64,000 nt of DNA, from positions 868,001 to 932,000 of the forward strand of contig CP119308.1 in NCBI GenBank assembly GCA_029203165.1. Direction: 5' to 3'. Made by a program: the position numbers and the translations under genes. This document shows positions 16,403 through 24,084 of the stretch, piece by piece. The stretch is from Candidatus Microbacterium colombiense (GTDB lineage: Bacteria > Actinomycetota > Actinomycetes > Actinomycetales > Microbacteriaceae). Numbering within the stretch: the first letter of the stretch is position 1; the number at the start of each line of letters is the position of its first letter. The notes under the pieces are model-generated. The model did no database searches, had not been told where the DNA came from, and was given only the letters and a program-made list of their open reading frames with translations.

Positions 16403-17779
16403 TCAGGTGTCGATGTCCGCGCGGCGGAGGCGGTAGCGGGCCAACGGGAGCAGGCTGGCGAGCATCAGGACGGCGGGCAGGATGCTGAAGCTCAGCACGA
16501 TGCCCGTGATCGCGGCATCCGGCTGTTCCACCGCGGCGCCGGCCACGGTGGAGATGTATCCGGTCGCTGCGAGCACGAGCGACACCGTCGTCGCTCCGAG
16601 GGCGAAGCCGACCGTCTCGCCCGCGGTCCAGATGCCGGTGAAGGTGCCGGCCTGACCGCGCCCGCTCGAACGCTCGTCGTGCGAGATGACATCGGGGAGC
16701 ATCGCCATCGGAAGTGACTGGAGCCCGGCGTACGCGATTCCGGCGACCGCGACGGAAGCGTAGATCCACGCCCCGGGAGCCCATGCGGCGACAGTGATCG
16801 ATGCCGCGGCGACGGCGAACAGCACGCTCGCGATCGCGAACGCGCGCTCCTTGCCGATCCGACGTGCGATCACGGTCCATCCGGGGGTGGCCAGCAGCGC
16901 GGGGCCGACGAGTGCGACGAACACGAACGTCACCGCATCCTCGGAGCGCAACACCCACGTCGCCACGTACTGCGCGCCGGCGAGCATCGTTCCGGTCGAC
17001 AGCGCCTGCAGCAGGAAGGTCGCGAGCAGTGCCCGGAAGGGCTGGCTCCGGCGCAGAGCGCGGAAGCCCGAGAGATACTGTTCGCGGATCCCGCTCGGGG
17101 CCTCCGCCGACGTGGCGACGGGCGACGTGCGCGAGGCCGCTGCGTCCGCGGTACGGGCGGCGATGAACATGCCGATGCCGATCACGATCCCGGCGACGAC
17201 GCCCATCAACAGGTACCCGAGCACCGGGTCGGACCCTGCCTTGCGCAGTGCGGGCCCTCCTGCGCCGAACAGCAGGATGGATGCCGTGAGTACGACCACG
17301 CGCCAGCCGAGCAGGCGCGTGCGCTCGTCGTAGCTGTCGGTGAGTTCGGCGGGGAGGGCGACGTACGGCACCTGGAACAGGCTGAACGCTGTCGCGGTCG
17401 CCAGGAACGCGAGCAGCACGCACGTGGCGCCGGCAGCCGGACCCCACGATGGCGGCACCGCGAAGGTGAGGGCGAAGAACACGGGCAGCGCGAGAGCGCC
17501 GGTGATCATGAAGCCGCGCCGTGAGCCGGTGCGCGCGAGCTGACGGTCGGAGGCTGCGCCGATCAGCGGATCGATCACGACATCCCAGATCTTCGCGGCC
17601 GTCACGATCAAGCCGGCCGCGAGCGCGGCGACGCCGAGGTTGTCGGTGAGGAAGTAGGTCAGCACCAGCCCGGGCAGCGTGGCATAGCCGCCCGTGCCAA
17701 GGGAACCGATCGCGTACAGCACGATCGTGCGCGGGGACAGGCGGACGGATGCTGTTTCCGAGGGAGCCTCAGTGCTCAT
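16403..17779 (-). CDS. MFS transporter of the glycoside-pentoside-hexuronide:cation symporter type
   Basis: 458-aa polytopic membrane protein with about 12 helices. The early segment KIWDVVIDPLIGAASDR is typical of GPH-family sugar:cation symporters, and TRLLGWRV follows helix 4. The ATG at 17779 is preferred to a GTG at 17803; no strong ribosome binding site is seen. The transported substrate is unknown. It precedes the aldehyde dehydrogenase gene by 39 bases on the same strand, so the two may be co-transcribed. Confidence 0.85.
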   Translation of the reverse strand: MSTEAPSETASVRLSPRTIVLYAIGSLGTGGYATLPGLVLTYFLTDNLGVAALAAGLIVTAAKIWDVVIDPLIGAASDRQLARTGSRRGFMITGALALPVFFALTFAVPPSWGPAAGATCVLLAFLATATAFSLFQVPYVALPAELTDSYDERTRLLGWRVVVLTASILLFGAGGPALRKAGSDPVLGYLLMGVVAGIVIGIGMFIAARTADAAASRTSPVATSAEAPSGIREQYLSGFRALRRSQPFRALLATFLLQALSTGTMLAGAQYVATWVLRSEDAVTFVFVALVGPALLATPGWTVIARRIGKERAFAIASVLFAVAAASITVAAWAPGAWIYASVAVAGIAYAGLQSLPMAMLPDVISHDERSSGRGQAGTFTGIWTAGETVGFALGATTVSLVLAATGYISTVAGAAVEQPDAAITGIVLSFSILPAVLMLASLLPLARYRLRRADIDT

Positions 17780-17825
17780 CGCGCCAGTGTATCGGCGCGT
17801 CACCCGCCCCGGAGGGCGCGGTGCG

Positions 17826-18089
17826 TCAGATCAGAGACAGTTCGCGCAGCTTCGACTCGACGTCGGCGTTCGAGGGCTCGACGTGGTGCGAGGAGTCCGG
17901 GTACACCACGACGGGGATGTTCGTGCGGCCGGTGATCTCCTTGGCGACATCGGCGGCGTCGGGCTGGGCGACCAGGTCGATGTAGGTGTACTCGATGCCG
18001 AGCTCGTCGAGCTGCTTCTTGGTGCGGATGCAGTCGCGGCACCAGTCGGCGCCGAACATCGTGATGGTGGAGGAATCGAGAGAAGTCAT
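17826..18089 (-). CDS. Mycoredoxin/glutaredoxin-like protein
   Basis: 87-aa thioredoxin-fold protein with an active-site WCRDC (CxxC) near residues 17-20, a TNIPVVVYPD cis-Pro segment and the expected length for actinobacterial mycoredoxin-1-like proteins, which reduce mycothiol mixed disulfides. GGAG lies just before the ATG. It is a single gene between the MFS transporter and the divergent iron-regulated gene. A general glutaredoxin or NrdH-like role cannot be excluded. Confidence 0.85.
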   Translation of the reverse strand: MTSLDSSTITMFGADWCRDCIRTKKQLDELGIEYTYIDLVAQPDAADVAKEITGRTNIPVVVYPDSSHHVEPSNADVESKLRELSLI

Positions 18090-18145
18090 GTCTCCAGGGT
18101 ATGCCCGGAGGAGAGGGGCGGCGTCGAGATCATCCGTCTCAGAGA

Positions 18146-18174
18146 TTGTGACTAAGGGTAGCCTTACCTATACT
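18146..18174 (+). promoter_or_regulatory. Promoter with DtxR/IdeR iron box
   Basis: -35-like TTGTGA (18146-18151), 17-base spacer, -10 TATACT (18169-18174). A 19-base site at 18153-18171 matches the iron-box consensus TWAGGTWAGSCTWACCTWA at 17 of 19 positions and covers the spacer and -10. Transcription would start at or next to the ATG at 18182, giving a leaderless message repressed when iron is sufficient. Confidence 0.8.
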
Positions 18175-18181
18175 TGGGACC

Positions 18182-18574
18182 ATGAATGGCGCGTGCGAGC
18201 ATCTGAGCGACCCGGACTGGGACGACATCGAAGGTCCGATCCTCATCGCAGGGGATGCGGCCGACGCGGGAGCGATCGCGGCGATCGCCGCCCGCCTGCC
18301 GTGGGATGCGCAGGGAGCCATCGTGCTCGAAGCGGCGGCGCGGATCCAGTTCCGACACATCGACGTGCCCGACGGTGTGTCGGTGCGTTGGCTGCTGCGT
18401 GGAGACGGCATCCGCGTGCACACCAAGGGGGAGCGCCTCGCCAACGCGGTGCACGCGTGGTGCGTCGAGTGGACGTGCACCGAGCCCCCGGCTCACTGGA
18501 CCGTATGGCTCGGGCCACACACGCCACCCCACGTGGCGCGCATGGCCCGAAGTCTGCTGGGCGTCGCGAACTGA
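18182..18574 (+). CDS. SIP-domain protein under iron control
   Basis: 130-aa cytosolic protein resembling the C-terminal domain of siderophore-interacting/ferric-siderophore reductases: a DDIEGPILIAGDAADAGAIAAI opening (pieces GPILIAGDA and AIAAIAARLP), a RWLLRGDG segment and a WTCTE-PPAHWTVW region. The FAD-binding half found in full-length reductases is absent. The iron box overlapping its promoter supports a role in iron acquisition. It may bind siderophore or partner a separate reductase. Ends against a convergent cytidylyltransferase gene. Confidence 0.75.
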   Translation: MNGACEHLSDPDWDDIEGPILIAGDAADAGAIAAIAARLPWDAQGAIVLEAAARIQFRHIDVPDGVSVRWLLRGDGIRVHTKGERLANAVHAWCVEWTCTEPPAHWTVWLGPHTPPHVARMARSLLGVAN

Positions 18575-18601
18575 CCGCTCGCGCTTGCCGGCGCGGGTCA
18601 G
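18571..18601. terminator. Hairpin between convergent genes
   Basis: CTGACC (18571-18576) pairs with GGTCAG (18596-18601) and an inner CGCGC/GCGCG pair extends the stem. It overlaps the end of the SIP-domain gene. No T run. Confidence 0.45.
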
Positions 18602-18608
18602 AGCCGGA

Positions 18609-19064
18609 TCAGCGCCCCGCGGCGACGGCCGGCTTGTTCGCCCCGGCCGTGATCGCATCGAGCGCACGACGCAGCGATGAGCTCGAGGTGTGCGCGGTGT
18701 ACGGGAAGTACACGACCTCGACCCCGACCTCGGCGAAATCGCGCTCCAGGCGCAGGCCCTTCTCAGTACCGCGCCAATCGTCACCCTTGAAGAAGTGCGT
18801 GAACTGCACGTCTTTCCAGGCGTCCATCTTCGACGGACTCGTCTCGACGTACACGTCGTCGACGAACGAGATGTGACTCACGATCTCTGCACGCTCCGCC
18901 GTCGGGATGACGGGCTCGATGCCCTTCACCTGGCGCAGCATCTCGTCGCTCACGACGCCGGCGATCAGAATGTCGCACTGCTGCTTCGCGTGACGTAGAA
19001 GGTTCAGATGCCCGACGTGAAAAAGGTCGAAAGCTCCCGCGGCATAGCCGATACGCGTCCCCAT
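18609..19064 (-). CDS. Cytidylyltransferase/adenylyltransferase family protein (TagD-like)
   Basis: 151-aa nucleotidyltransferase. AAGAFDLFHVGH near the N-terminus carries the HxGH catalytic motif, and KGDDWRGTEKG resembles the KGxDWKG segment of glycerol-3-phosphate cytidylyltransferases, which make CDP-glycerol. The ISTT-type motif is replaced by HTSSSSLRR. The start at 19064 is followed upstream by two TTCCCCAG-type elements. It opens the polysaccharide locus. A CDP-alcohol phosphotransferase gene at 34056 could use its product, but the alcohol is not known. Confidence 0.8.
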   Translation of the reverse strand: MGTRIGYAAGAFDLFHVGHLNLLRHAKQQCDILIAGVVSDEMLRQVKGIEPVIPTAERAEIVSHISFVDDVYVETSPSKMDAWKDVQFTHFFKGDDWRGTEKGLRLERDFAEVGVEVVYFPYTAHTSSSSLRRALDAITAGANKPAVAAGR

Positions 19065-19068
19065 GATC

Positions 19069-19090
19069 TCCCCAGATCAATATTCCCCAG
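19069..19090 (-). promoter_or_regulatory. Paired CTGGGGA elements upstream of the cytidylyltransferase
   Basis: On the minus strand CTGGGGAA (19083-19090) and CTGGGGA (19069-19075) are spaced 15 bases apart, a few bases before the ATG at 19064. Related clusters precede the genes starting at 43055 and 49196. May be binding sites for an unknown regulator; the proximal copy could also serve as the ribosome binding site. Confidence 0.4.
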
Positions 19091-19227
19091 AGCGGATCCC
19101 CATCCGCCAGCGACTCCCACAGCCGCATCGGGTCAGTCTAGCGGACGGAAGGTGCCGGATGCGACCCCGATCTCGACGCGGCCTCACGGTTTCCGGACCC
19201 ACAGGAACCCGTGCGACGATGGGGGCC

Positions 19228-19278
19228 GCAGGCTGAGCGACAGGGCAGGCTGAGCAACAAGGCAGGCTGAGCAACAGG
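19228..19278 (+). repeat. Three tandem 17-bp repeats before a glycosyltransferase gene
   Basis: Units at 19228, 19245 and 19262 read GCAGGCTGAGCRACARG with two variable positions. They end ten bases before the GTG at 19289, immediately upstream of its GGGGGAAGG ribosome binding site, so they lie in the leader or promoter. Confidence 0.85.
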
Positions 19279-19288
19279 GGGAAGGCGC

Positions 19289-20452
19289 GTGGGGACAGCG
19301 GTGACGGTCATCGTGCCGACGTTCAACGAGCGTGACAACGTCGCTGAACTCGTCGCGCGCACCGCTGCTGCGCTGCAGGGGCGCGACGCCGAGATCCTGT
19401 TCGTCGACGACAGTACCGACGACACGGCCGACGAGGTCGCTCGTGTCGCTGCGGATGCGTCGCTGCCCGTGCGCGTGATCCATCGCGATGACAACGCCGG
19501 TGGTCTCGGTGGCGCCGTGGTGGTCGGCCTCGCGGCCGCGGCATCCGACATCTGCATCGTGATGGACGGCGACCTGCAGCATCCGCCCGAACTGCTTCCC
19601 GCCCTCCTCGACCGCCACGCGGAGGGCGACGCCGATGTCGTGGCCGCCTCGCGGTACGTCGGAGGCGGCGACACCAGCGGCCTGGGCACAGCGGTGCGCT
19701 TCGGCGTCTCCCGCGCGGCCACCTGGTTGACGCGCGCGATGTTCCCGATCCGGCTCGCACGCAGCACCGACCCGATGACCGGATTCTTCCTGGTGGACCG
19801 GTCGCGGCTCGACCTCGCGGCGCTAAAGCCGCAGGGGTTCAAGATCCTGCTCGAGATCCTCGCCCGCACAGACCTGCGCATCGCCGAGATCCCGATGGAG
19901 TTCGGCGAGCGGCGGCATGGCACTTCGAAGGCGAGCATGCGCCAGGGCATCACCTTCATCGCGCATCTCGCCCGCCTCCGTTTCGGCAAGATGTCGCTGT
20001 TCGCGATCATCGGCGTGATCGGTGCCGTCGCCAACCTCGGCATCATGTGGGCGCTGGTGGCGCTCGGCGTTCCTTATATCTGGGCCGCCATCATCGGCGC
20101 CGAGGTGACGATCATCGGGAACTTCATCCTTCAGGAGCGTTTCGTCTTCGCCGACATGCGCACCGACGCGCGGGGGCTCGGCATCCGCTTCGCGACCTCT
20201 TTCACGTTCAACAACGTCGAGGCGGCCGTGCGTATCCCCGTCATGGCGCTGATGGTCGAGACCTGGCACATCTCGAGCGTGCTGGCCACCGGCCTCTCGC
20301 TGATCGTGGCCTTCTTCGCGCGATTCCTCTTCCACTCGCTCGTGGTCTACGCCCCGCAGCGGCGCAAGGCCGGAGAGCTGAAGCCCGACACCGCCGCCGT
20401 GCGCATCATCCAGGCGATCGACGCCGAAGCGATGAAGCCCGGCGAGCTGTAG
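19289..20452 (+). CDS. GT2 polyprenol-phosphate glycosyltransferase fused to a GtrA-like membrane domain
   Basis: 387-aa membrane protein. Residues ~1-225 form a family 2 glycosyltransferase of the dolichol-phosphate mannosyltransferase type, with IVPTFNERDNV, FVDDSTDDT and MDGDLQHPPE (metal-binding DxD). Residues ~235-365 hold four hydrophobic segments of a GtrA-type domain. Such proteins charge polyprenyl phosphate with a hexose from a nucleotide sugar, for later transfer outside the membrane. GTG start with GGGGGAAGG upstream. Convergent with rmlCD across a repeat-filled spacer. Confidence 0.88.
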   Translation: MGTAVTVIVPTFNERDNVAELVARTAAALQGRDAEILFVDDSTDDTADEVARVAADASLPVRVIHRDDNAGGLGGAVVVGLAAAASDICIVMDGDLQHPPELLPALLDRHAEGDADVVAASRYVGGGDTSGLGTAVRFGVSRAATWLTRAMFPIRLARSTDPMTGFFLVDRSRLDLAALKPQGFKILLEILARTDLRIAEIPMEFGERRHGTSKASMRQGITFIAHLARLRFGKMSLFAIIGVIGAVANLGIMWALVALGVPYIWAAIIGAEVTIIGNFILQERFVFADMRTDARGLGIRFATSFTFNNVEAAVRIPVMALMVETWHISSVLATGLSLIVAFFARFLFHSLVVYAPQRRKAGELKPDTAAVRIIQAIDAEAMKPGEL

Positions 20453-20487
20453 AAGTCCGGGTGCGGACGGGCCTGCTGCCCGCAGAG

Positions 20488-20595
20488 GTCGCATCTGGTC
20501 GCTTCCCGGGCGACGATACGACCAGATGCGCCCTCTCGCGGTCGAGAGCAGTCACGAATGGTCGCCATCGGCGTGTGGATGTGACCATTTGCGAC
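20488..20595. repeat. Four alternating inverted 15-mers, spacing 30/33/30
   Basis: Copies of GTCGCAnnnGGTCGC lie at 20488 (+), 20518 (-), 20551 (+) and 20581 (-), with 11 to 15 matches. The first pair makes a perfect 12-bp hairpin (20490-20501 with 20519-20530). The same motif at the same spacing recurs at 61459-61599. The array fills most of the 180-base gap between two convergent genes and may also act as a terminator. Confidence 0.75.
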
Positions 20596-20632
20596 CTGCG
20601 ACCTGCGAGCAGGATGCTGAGAGGCCCTCGCG

Positions 20633-22045
20633 TCAGCGCGACTCGAGGTAGTGCTCGAGGCTCGCGGCGGAATCCCGTGGCGTCCAGCCGGTGTCGGTGA
20701 TACGGCTCAGGTCGAGCACGCTGTTGAGAGGGCGCGGCGCGATGGGTCCGGCCTGATCCGCGAAGTACTCGGCGGTGGTCACGTCGCTCACGGATGCCGG
20801 ATCGTGGCCGGTGAGGCGGTAGACCCCGCGGGCGATGTCGGCCCAGGAACGCGCCTCGCCGGCCCCGGTCACGTTGTAGATCCCGAACGCCGGGCGATGC
20901 GCGAGCAGGTGGGCGATCGCCGACGCGAGGTCGTCGGTGAACGTCAGTCGTCCGACCTGGTCGCCCACCACACGCGGCGAGATGCCGCGCGCAGCCAGCG
21001 ACGCCATGGTGCGAACGAAGTTGCGCCCGTCGCCGATGACCCAGGAGGTGCGCACGATGTAGTGGCGCGGCACCGTGCCGACGAGCGCGTCGCCGGCGGC
21101 CTTCGTCTGCCCGTAGACGCCCAGCGGCCGCACGGCATCCGTCTCCGTGTAGGGCTCGGGCTGCGCGCCGTCGAAGACGTAGTCGCTGGAGACGTGCACG
21201 AGCGTGATGCCGTTCTCGGTCGCGATGCGCGTGAGCGCGGCGACTCCGCTGACGTTCGCCGCCCAGGCGTCGGCGCGCCCTTCCGGGGTCTCGGCGAGAT
21301 CGACCGCGGTGTACGCCGCTGCGTTGATGATGGTGTCGTAGTCGCGCCAATGGCGGGCGGTCGCGAGTGCAGGATCCGCCAGGTCGAGATCGGCACGTGT
21401 CGCGTACTCGACATGCGCGGCATCGCCGAGCTCTGCACGAAGCGCCTGGCCGAGCTGTCCTGATGCCCCGAGCACGAGCGTCTTCCGCGGCCCGATGGGG
21501 GTCACGTCGGCCAGGCGGGGGTGTGCCAGGTCCTTCGCCGAGATCTCGACGTCGGCGAGCGGGATGGGCCAGGCGATCGCGGCGGTCTCATCCGCCAGAT
21601 TGAGGAAGGAGTACTCCGCATCGGGTGACCAGTGGTCGTTGACGAGATAGGCATACGCGGTGTCGGGAACCAGCGTCTGGTACGAGTTGCCGACGCCGCG
21701 CGGCACGAGGATCGCCCGCGACGGATCGATCTCGGTCGTGAACACCCTGCCGAAGCTCTCGCCCTCTCGCAGGTCCACCCAGGCGCCGAAGATCTTGCCG
21801 GTCGCGACCGAGACCCACTTGTCCCAGGGCTCCGCATGGATGCCGCGCGTCGTGCCGACCGCATCGTTGAACGAGATGTTGTTCTGCACCGGTCCGAAGT
21901 CCGGCAGACCGGCGGCGACCATCTTCTCGCGCTGCCAGTTCTCCTTGAACCATCCCCGGGAATCCCCGTGGACCGGCAGATCGACCACGAGCAGTCCGGG
22001 GATCCCGGTCTCGGTGACCGTGAGCGTCTTGCCGAATTCGATCAT
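20633..22045 (-). CDS. Bifunctional dTDP-4-dehydrorhamnose 3,5-epimerase / reductase (RmlC-RmlD)
   Basis: 470-aa fusion carrying the last two steps of dTDP-L-rhamnose synthesis. Residues ~1-180 are the RmlC cupin-type epimerase (GDSRGWFKENW, the active-site His in TRGIHAEPWDKW, GNSYQTL). Residues ~190-470 are the RmlD reductase (GASGQLGQAL nucleotide site, YGQTKAAGD catalytic YxxxK). The ATG at 22045 overlaps the rmlB stop by one base (TGATG), so the start is well fixed. The fusion is known in actinobacteria. Last gene of the rmlA-rmlB-rmlCD operon. Confidence 0.93.
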   Translation of the reverse strand: MIEFGKTLTVTETGIPGLLVVDLPVHGDSRGWFKENWQREKMVAAGLPDFGPVQNNISFNDAVGTTRGIHAEPWDKWVSVATGKIFGAWVDLREGESFGRVFTTEIDPSRAILVPRGVGNSYQTLVPDTAYAYLVNDHWSPDAEYSFLNLADETAAIAWPIPLADVEISAKDLAHPRLADVTPIGPRKTLVLGASGQLGQALRAELGDAAHVEYATRADLDLADPALATARHWRDYDTIINAAAYTAVDLAETPEGRADAWAANVSGVAALTRIATENGITLVHVSSDYVFDGAQPEPYTETDAVRPLGVYGQTKAAGDALVGTVPRHYIVRTSWVIGDGRNFVRTMASLAARGISPRVVGDQVGRLTFTDDLASAIAHLLAHRPAFGIYNVTGAGEARSWADIARGVYRLTGHDPASVSDVTTAEYFADQAGPIAPRPLNSVLDLSRITDTGWTPRDSAASLEHYLESR

Positions 22046-23043
22046 CACTGTCCCTTGGAGGCGTAGAACGACTCGGTGGCGTCCTTCGACGGCGCCCACC
22101 AGGCCTCGTTCGCGCGGTACCACTCGATGGTCGACGCGAGGCCGGACTCGAAGTCCGAGAACTGGGGCTGCCACCCGAGCTCGGTGCGCAGCTTCGTCGA
22201 GTCGATCGCATAGCGCAGATCGTGCCCCGCGCGATCGGTCACGTGGTCGTAGGCGTCGGCGGGCTGGCCCATCTGCGTGAGGATCAGCTCGATCACGGAG
22301 CGGTTGTCCTTCTCGCCGTCCGCGCCGATCAGGTAGGTCTCGCCGATCGCGCCCTTGTCGAGGATCGTCAGCACGGCCGAGGAGTGGTCATCGGCGTGGA
22401 TCCAGTCACGCACGTTCTGCCCCGCGCCGTAGAGCTTGGGACGGATTCCGCGGATGACGTTGGTGATCTGACGAGGGATGAACTTCTCGACGTGCTGGTA
22501 CGGGCCGTAGTTGTTCGAGCAGTTCGAGATCGTGGCCTGCACCCCGAACGATCGCACCCACGCGCGGACGAGCAGGTCGCTGCCCGCCTTGGTGGAGGAG
22601 TAGGGCGATGAGGGGTTGTACGGCGTCTGCTCGGTGAAGCGCTGCGGGTCGTCGAGTTCGAGGTCGCCGTAGACCTCGTCCGTCGAGATGTGATGGAACC
22701 GGCGCTCGTGACGACGCGCGGCCTCGAGCAGCGTGTAGGTGCCGATGATGTTCGTGTCCAGGAACGGCCGCGGGTCGTGCAGCGAGTTGTCGTTGTGCGA
22801 CTCGGCGGCGTAGTGCACCACCGCGTCGGCCTTCGCGAACAGTCCGTCGACGAGTTCGGCGTCGGCGATGTCGCCTTCCACGAGCTCGACCCGGTCGGCG
22901 GGGAGCCCCTCCAAGGAGGCGCGGTTGCCGGCGTAGGTGAGCTTGTCGAGCACCGTCACGTGCGCGTCGGTGTTCGCCACCACATGGTGCACGAAGTTCG
23001 AGCCGATGAAGCCGGCGCCGCCGGTCACGAGCAGACGGGTCAT
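22045..23043 (-). CDS. rmlB: dTDP-glucose 4,6-dehydratase
   Basis: 332-aa SDR-type enzyme, second step of dTDP-rhamnose synthesis. GGAGFIGSNFV is the NAD site, DEVYGDL and YSSTKAGSD (YxxxK) are catalytic segments, and NCSNNYGPYQ is a family hallmark. Its ATG overlaps the rmlA stop by four bases (ATGA), and its own stop overlaps the RmlC-RmlD start, so the three proteins are made from one coupled message. Confidence 0.97.
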   Translation of the reverse strand: MTRLLVTGGAGFIGSNFVHHVVANTDAHVTVLDKLTYAGNRASLEGLPADRVELVEGDIADAELVDGLFAKADAVVHYAAESHNDNSLHDPRPFLDTNIIGTYTLLEAARRHERRFHHISTDEVYGDLELDDPQRFTEQTPYNPSSPYSSTKAGSDLLVRAWVRSFGVQATISNCSNNYGPYQHVEKFIPRQITNVIRGIRPKLYGAGQNVRDWIHADDHSSAVLTILDKGAIGETYLIGADGEKDNRSVIELILTQMGQPADAYDHVTDRAGHDLRYAIDSTKLRTELGWQPQFSDFESGLASTIEWYRANEAWWAPSKDATESFYASKGQ

Positions 23044-23912
23044 CGGTGTCCTCGTTCCAGCAGGTCGAGCAGATAGGAGCCGTACCCCGACTTCACGAGC
23101 GCTTCGGCGCGCTCCCGGAGCTCGTCGTCACTCAGGAATCCCTGTCGCCAGGCGACCTCTTCCGGTACGCCGATCTTCATGCCCGTGCGGCGTTCCATGG
23201 TGCGCACGTAGTCGGCGGCATCCGTCATCTGATCGAACGTCCCGGTGTCGAGCCAGGCCGTTCCGCGGGGGAGCACCTCGACCTGCAGCTTCTTGCGCTC
23301 CAGGTACTCGCGGTTCACGTCGGTGATCTCATACTCTCCGCGCGGGCTGGGCTCGAGATCGCGGGCGATGGCGACCACGTCGTTGTCGTAGAAGTAGAGC
23401 CCGGGCACCGCGTAGTTGCTCTGCGGGTTCTTCGGCTTCTCCTCCAGGGAGACCGCCTGACCCTCGTCGTCGAACGATACGACACCGTAGGCCTCGGGTT
23501 CGGCCACCCAGTAGGCGAACACGGCACCGCCGTCGATGTCGGCGAAGCGCTTGAGCTGCGTGCCGAGCCCGGGGCCGTACAGCAGGTTGTCGCCGAGCAC
23601 GAGGGCCACACTGTCGTCGCCGATGAAGTCGGCGCCGATCGTGAACGCCTGCGCGAGTCCGTCAGGGGAGGGCTGCTGCGCGAAGGTCAGCGAGATGCCG
23701 AACTGCGAGCCGTCACCGAGCAGACGCTCGAAGTGCGCGGCGTCATGCGGAGTCGTGATCACCAGGATGTCGCGGATGCCGGCGAGCATGAGCGTCGACA
23801 GCGGGTAGTAGACCATCGGCTTGTCGTACACCGGGATCAGCTGCTTCGAGACTCCGAGCGTGATCGGATGCAGACGCGTGCCGGATCCGCCCGCGAGAAT
23901 GATGCCCTTCAT
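23040..23912 (-). CDS. rmlA: Glucose-1-phosphate thymidylyltransferase
   Basis: 290-aa enzyme joining dTTP and glucose-1-phosphate, first step of dTDP-rhamnose synthesis. GGSGTRLHPIT is the nucleotide-binding signature and EKPKNPQSNYAVPGLYFYD is the family segment (EKPKNP then YAVPGLYFYD). The ATG is preceded by AAGGGGG. First gene of the operon. A strong hairpin lies 44-67 bases upstream of its start. Confidence 0.97.
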   Translation of the reverse strand: MKGIILAGGSGTRLHPITLGVSKQLIPVYDKPMVYYPLSTLMLAGIRDILVITTPHDAAHFERLLGDGSQFGISLTFAQQPSPDGLAQAFTIGADFIGDDSVALVLGDNLLYGPGLGTQLKRFADIDGGAVFAYWVAEPEAYGVVSFDDEGQAVSLEEKPKNPQSNYAVPGLYFYDNDVVAIARDLEPSPRGEYEITDVNREYLERKKLQVEVLPRGTAWLDTGTFDQMTDAADYVRTMERRTGMKIGVPEEVAWRQGFLSDDELRERAEALVKSGYGSYLLDLLERGHR

Positions 23913-23955
23913 GATCCCCCTTGTGAAACTTCGATGTCCATGGTGGCGTCACGTG

Positions 23956-23979
23956 GTGGACGGTTCCCCAACCGTCCAC
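23956..23979. promoter_or_regulatory. Perfect 10-bp hairpin upstream of rmlA
   Basis: GTGGACGGTT-CCCC-AACCGTCCAC lies in the 172-base gap between divergent rmlA and the flippase gene. On the minus strand the loop side reads TTGGGGAA, close to the CTGGGGAA element found before other genes of this locus. It could be an operator or a leader hairpin. Confidence 0.55.
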
Positions 23980-24084
23980 GACCCCCACAGTCGTTGGAGG
24001 ACAGCCTAGCGCGGAGCTCCTGTGCGCCGCGCGGGGACCGGGCACCGTCGCCGGCCGTGCGAGGATGTCCTGCGGGAGGGCGAC

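Noticed and set aside
20633..22045. RmlC-RmlD fusion as a novel gene fusion
   Set aside because: This fusion is known in actinobacteria.
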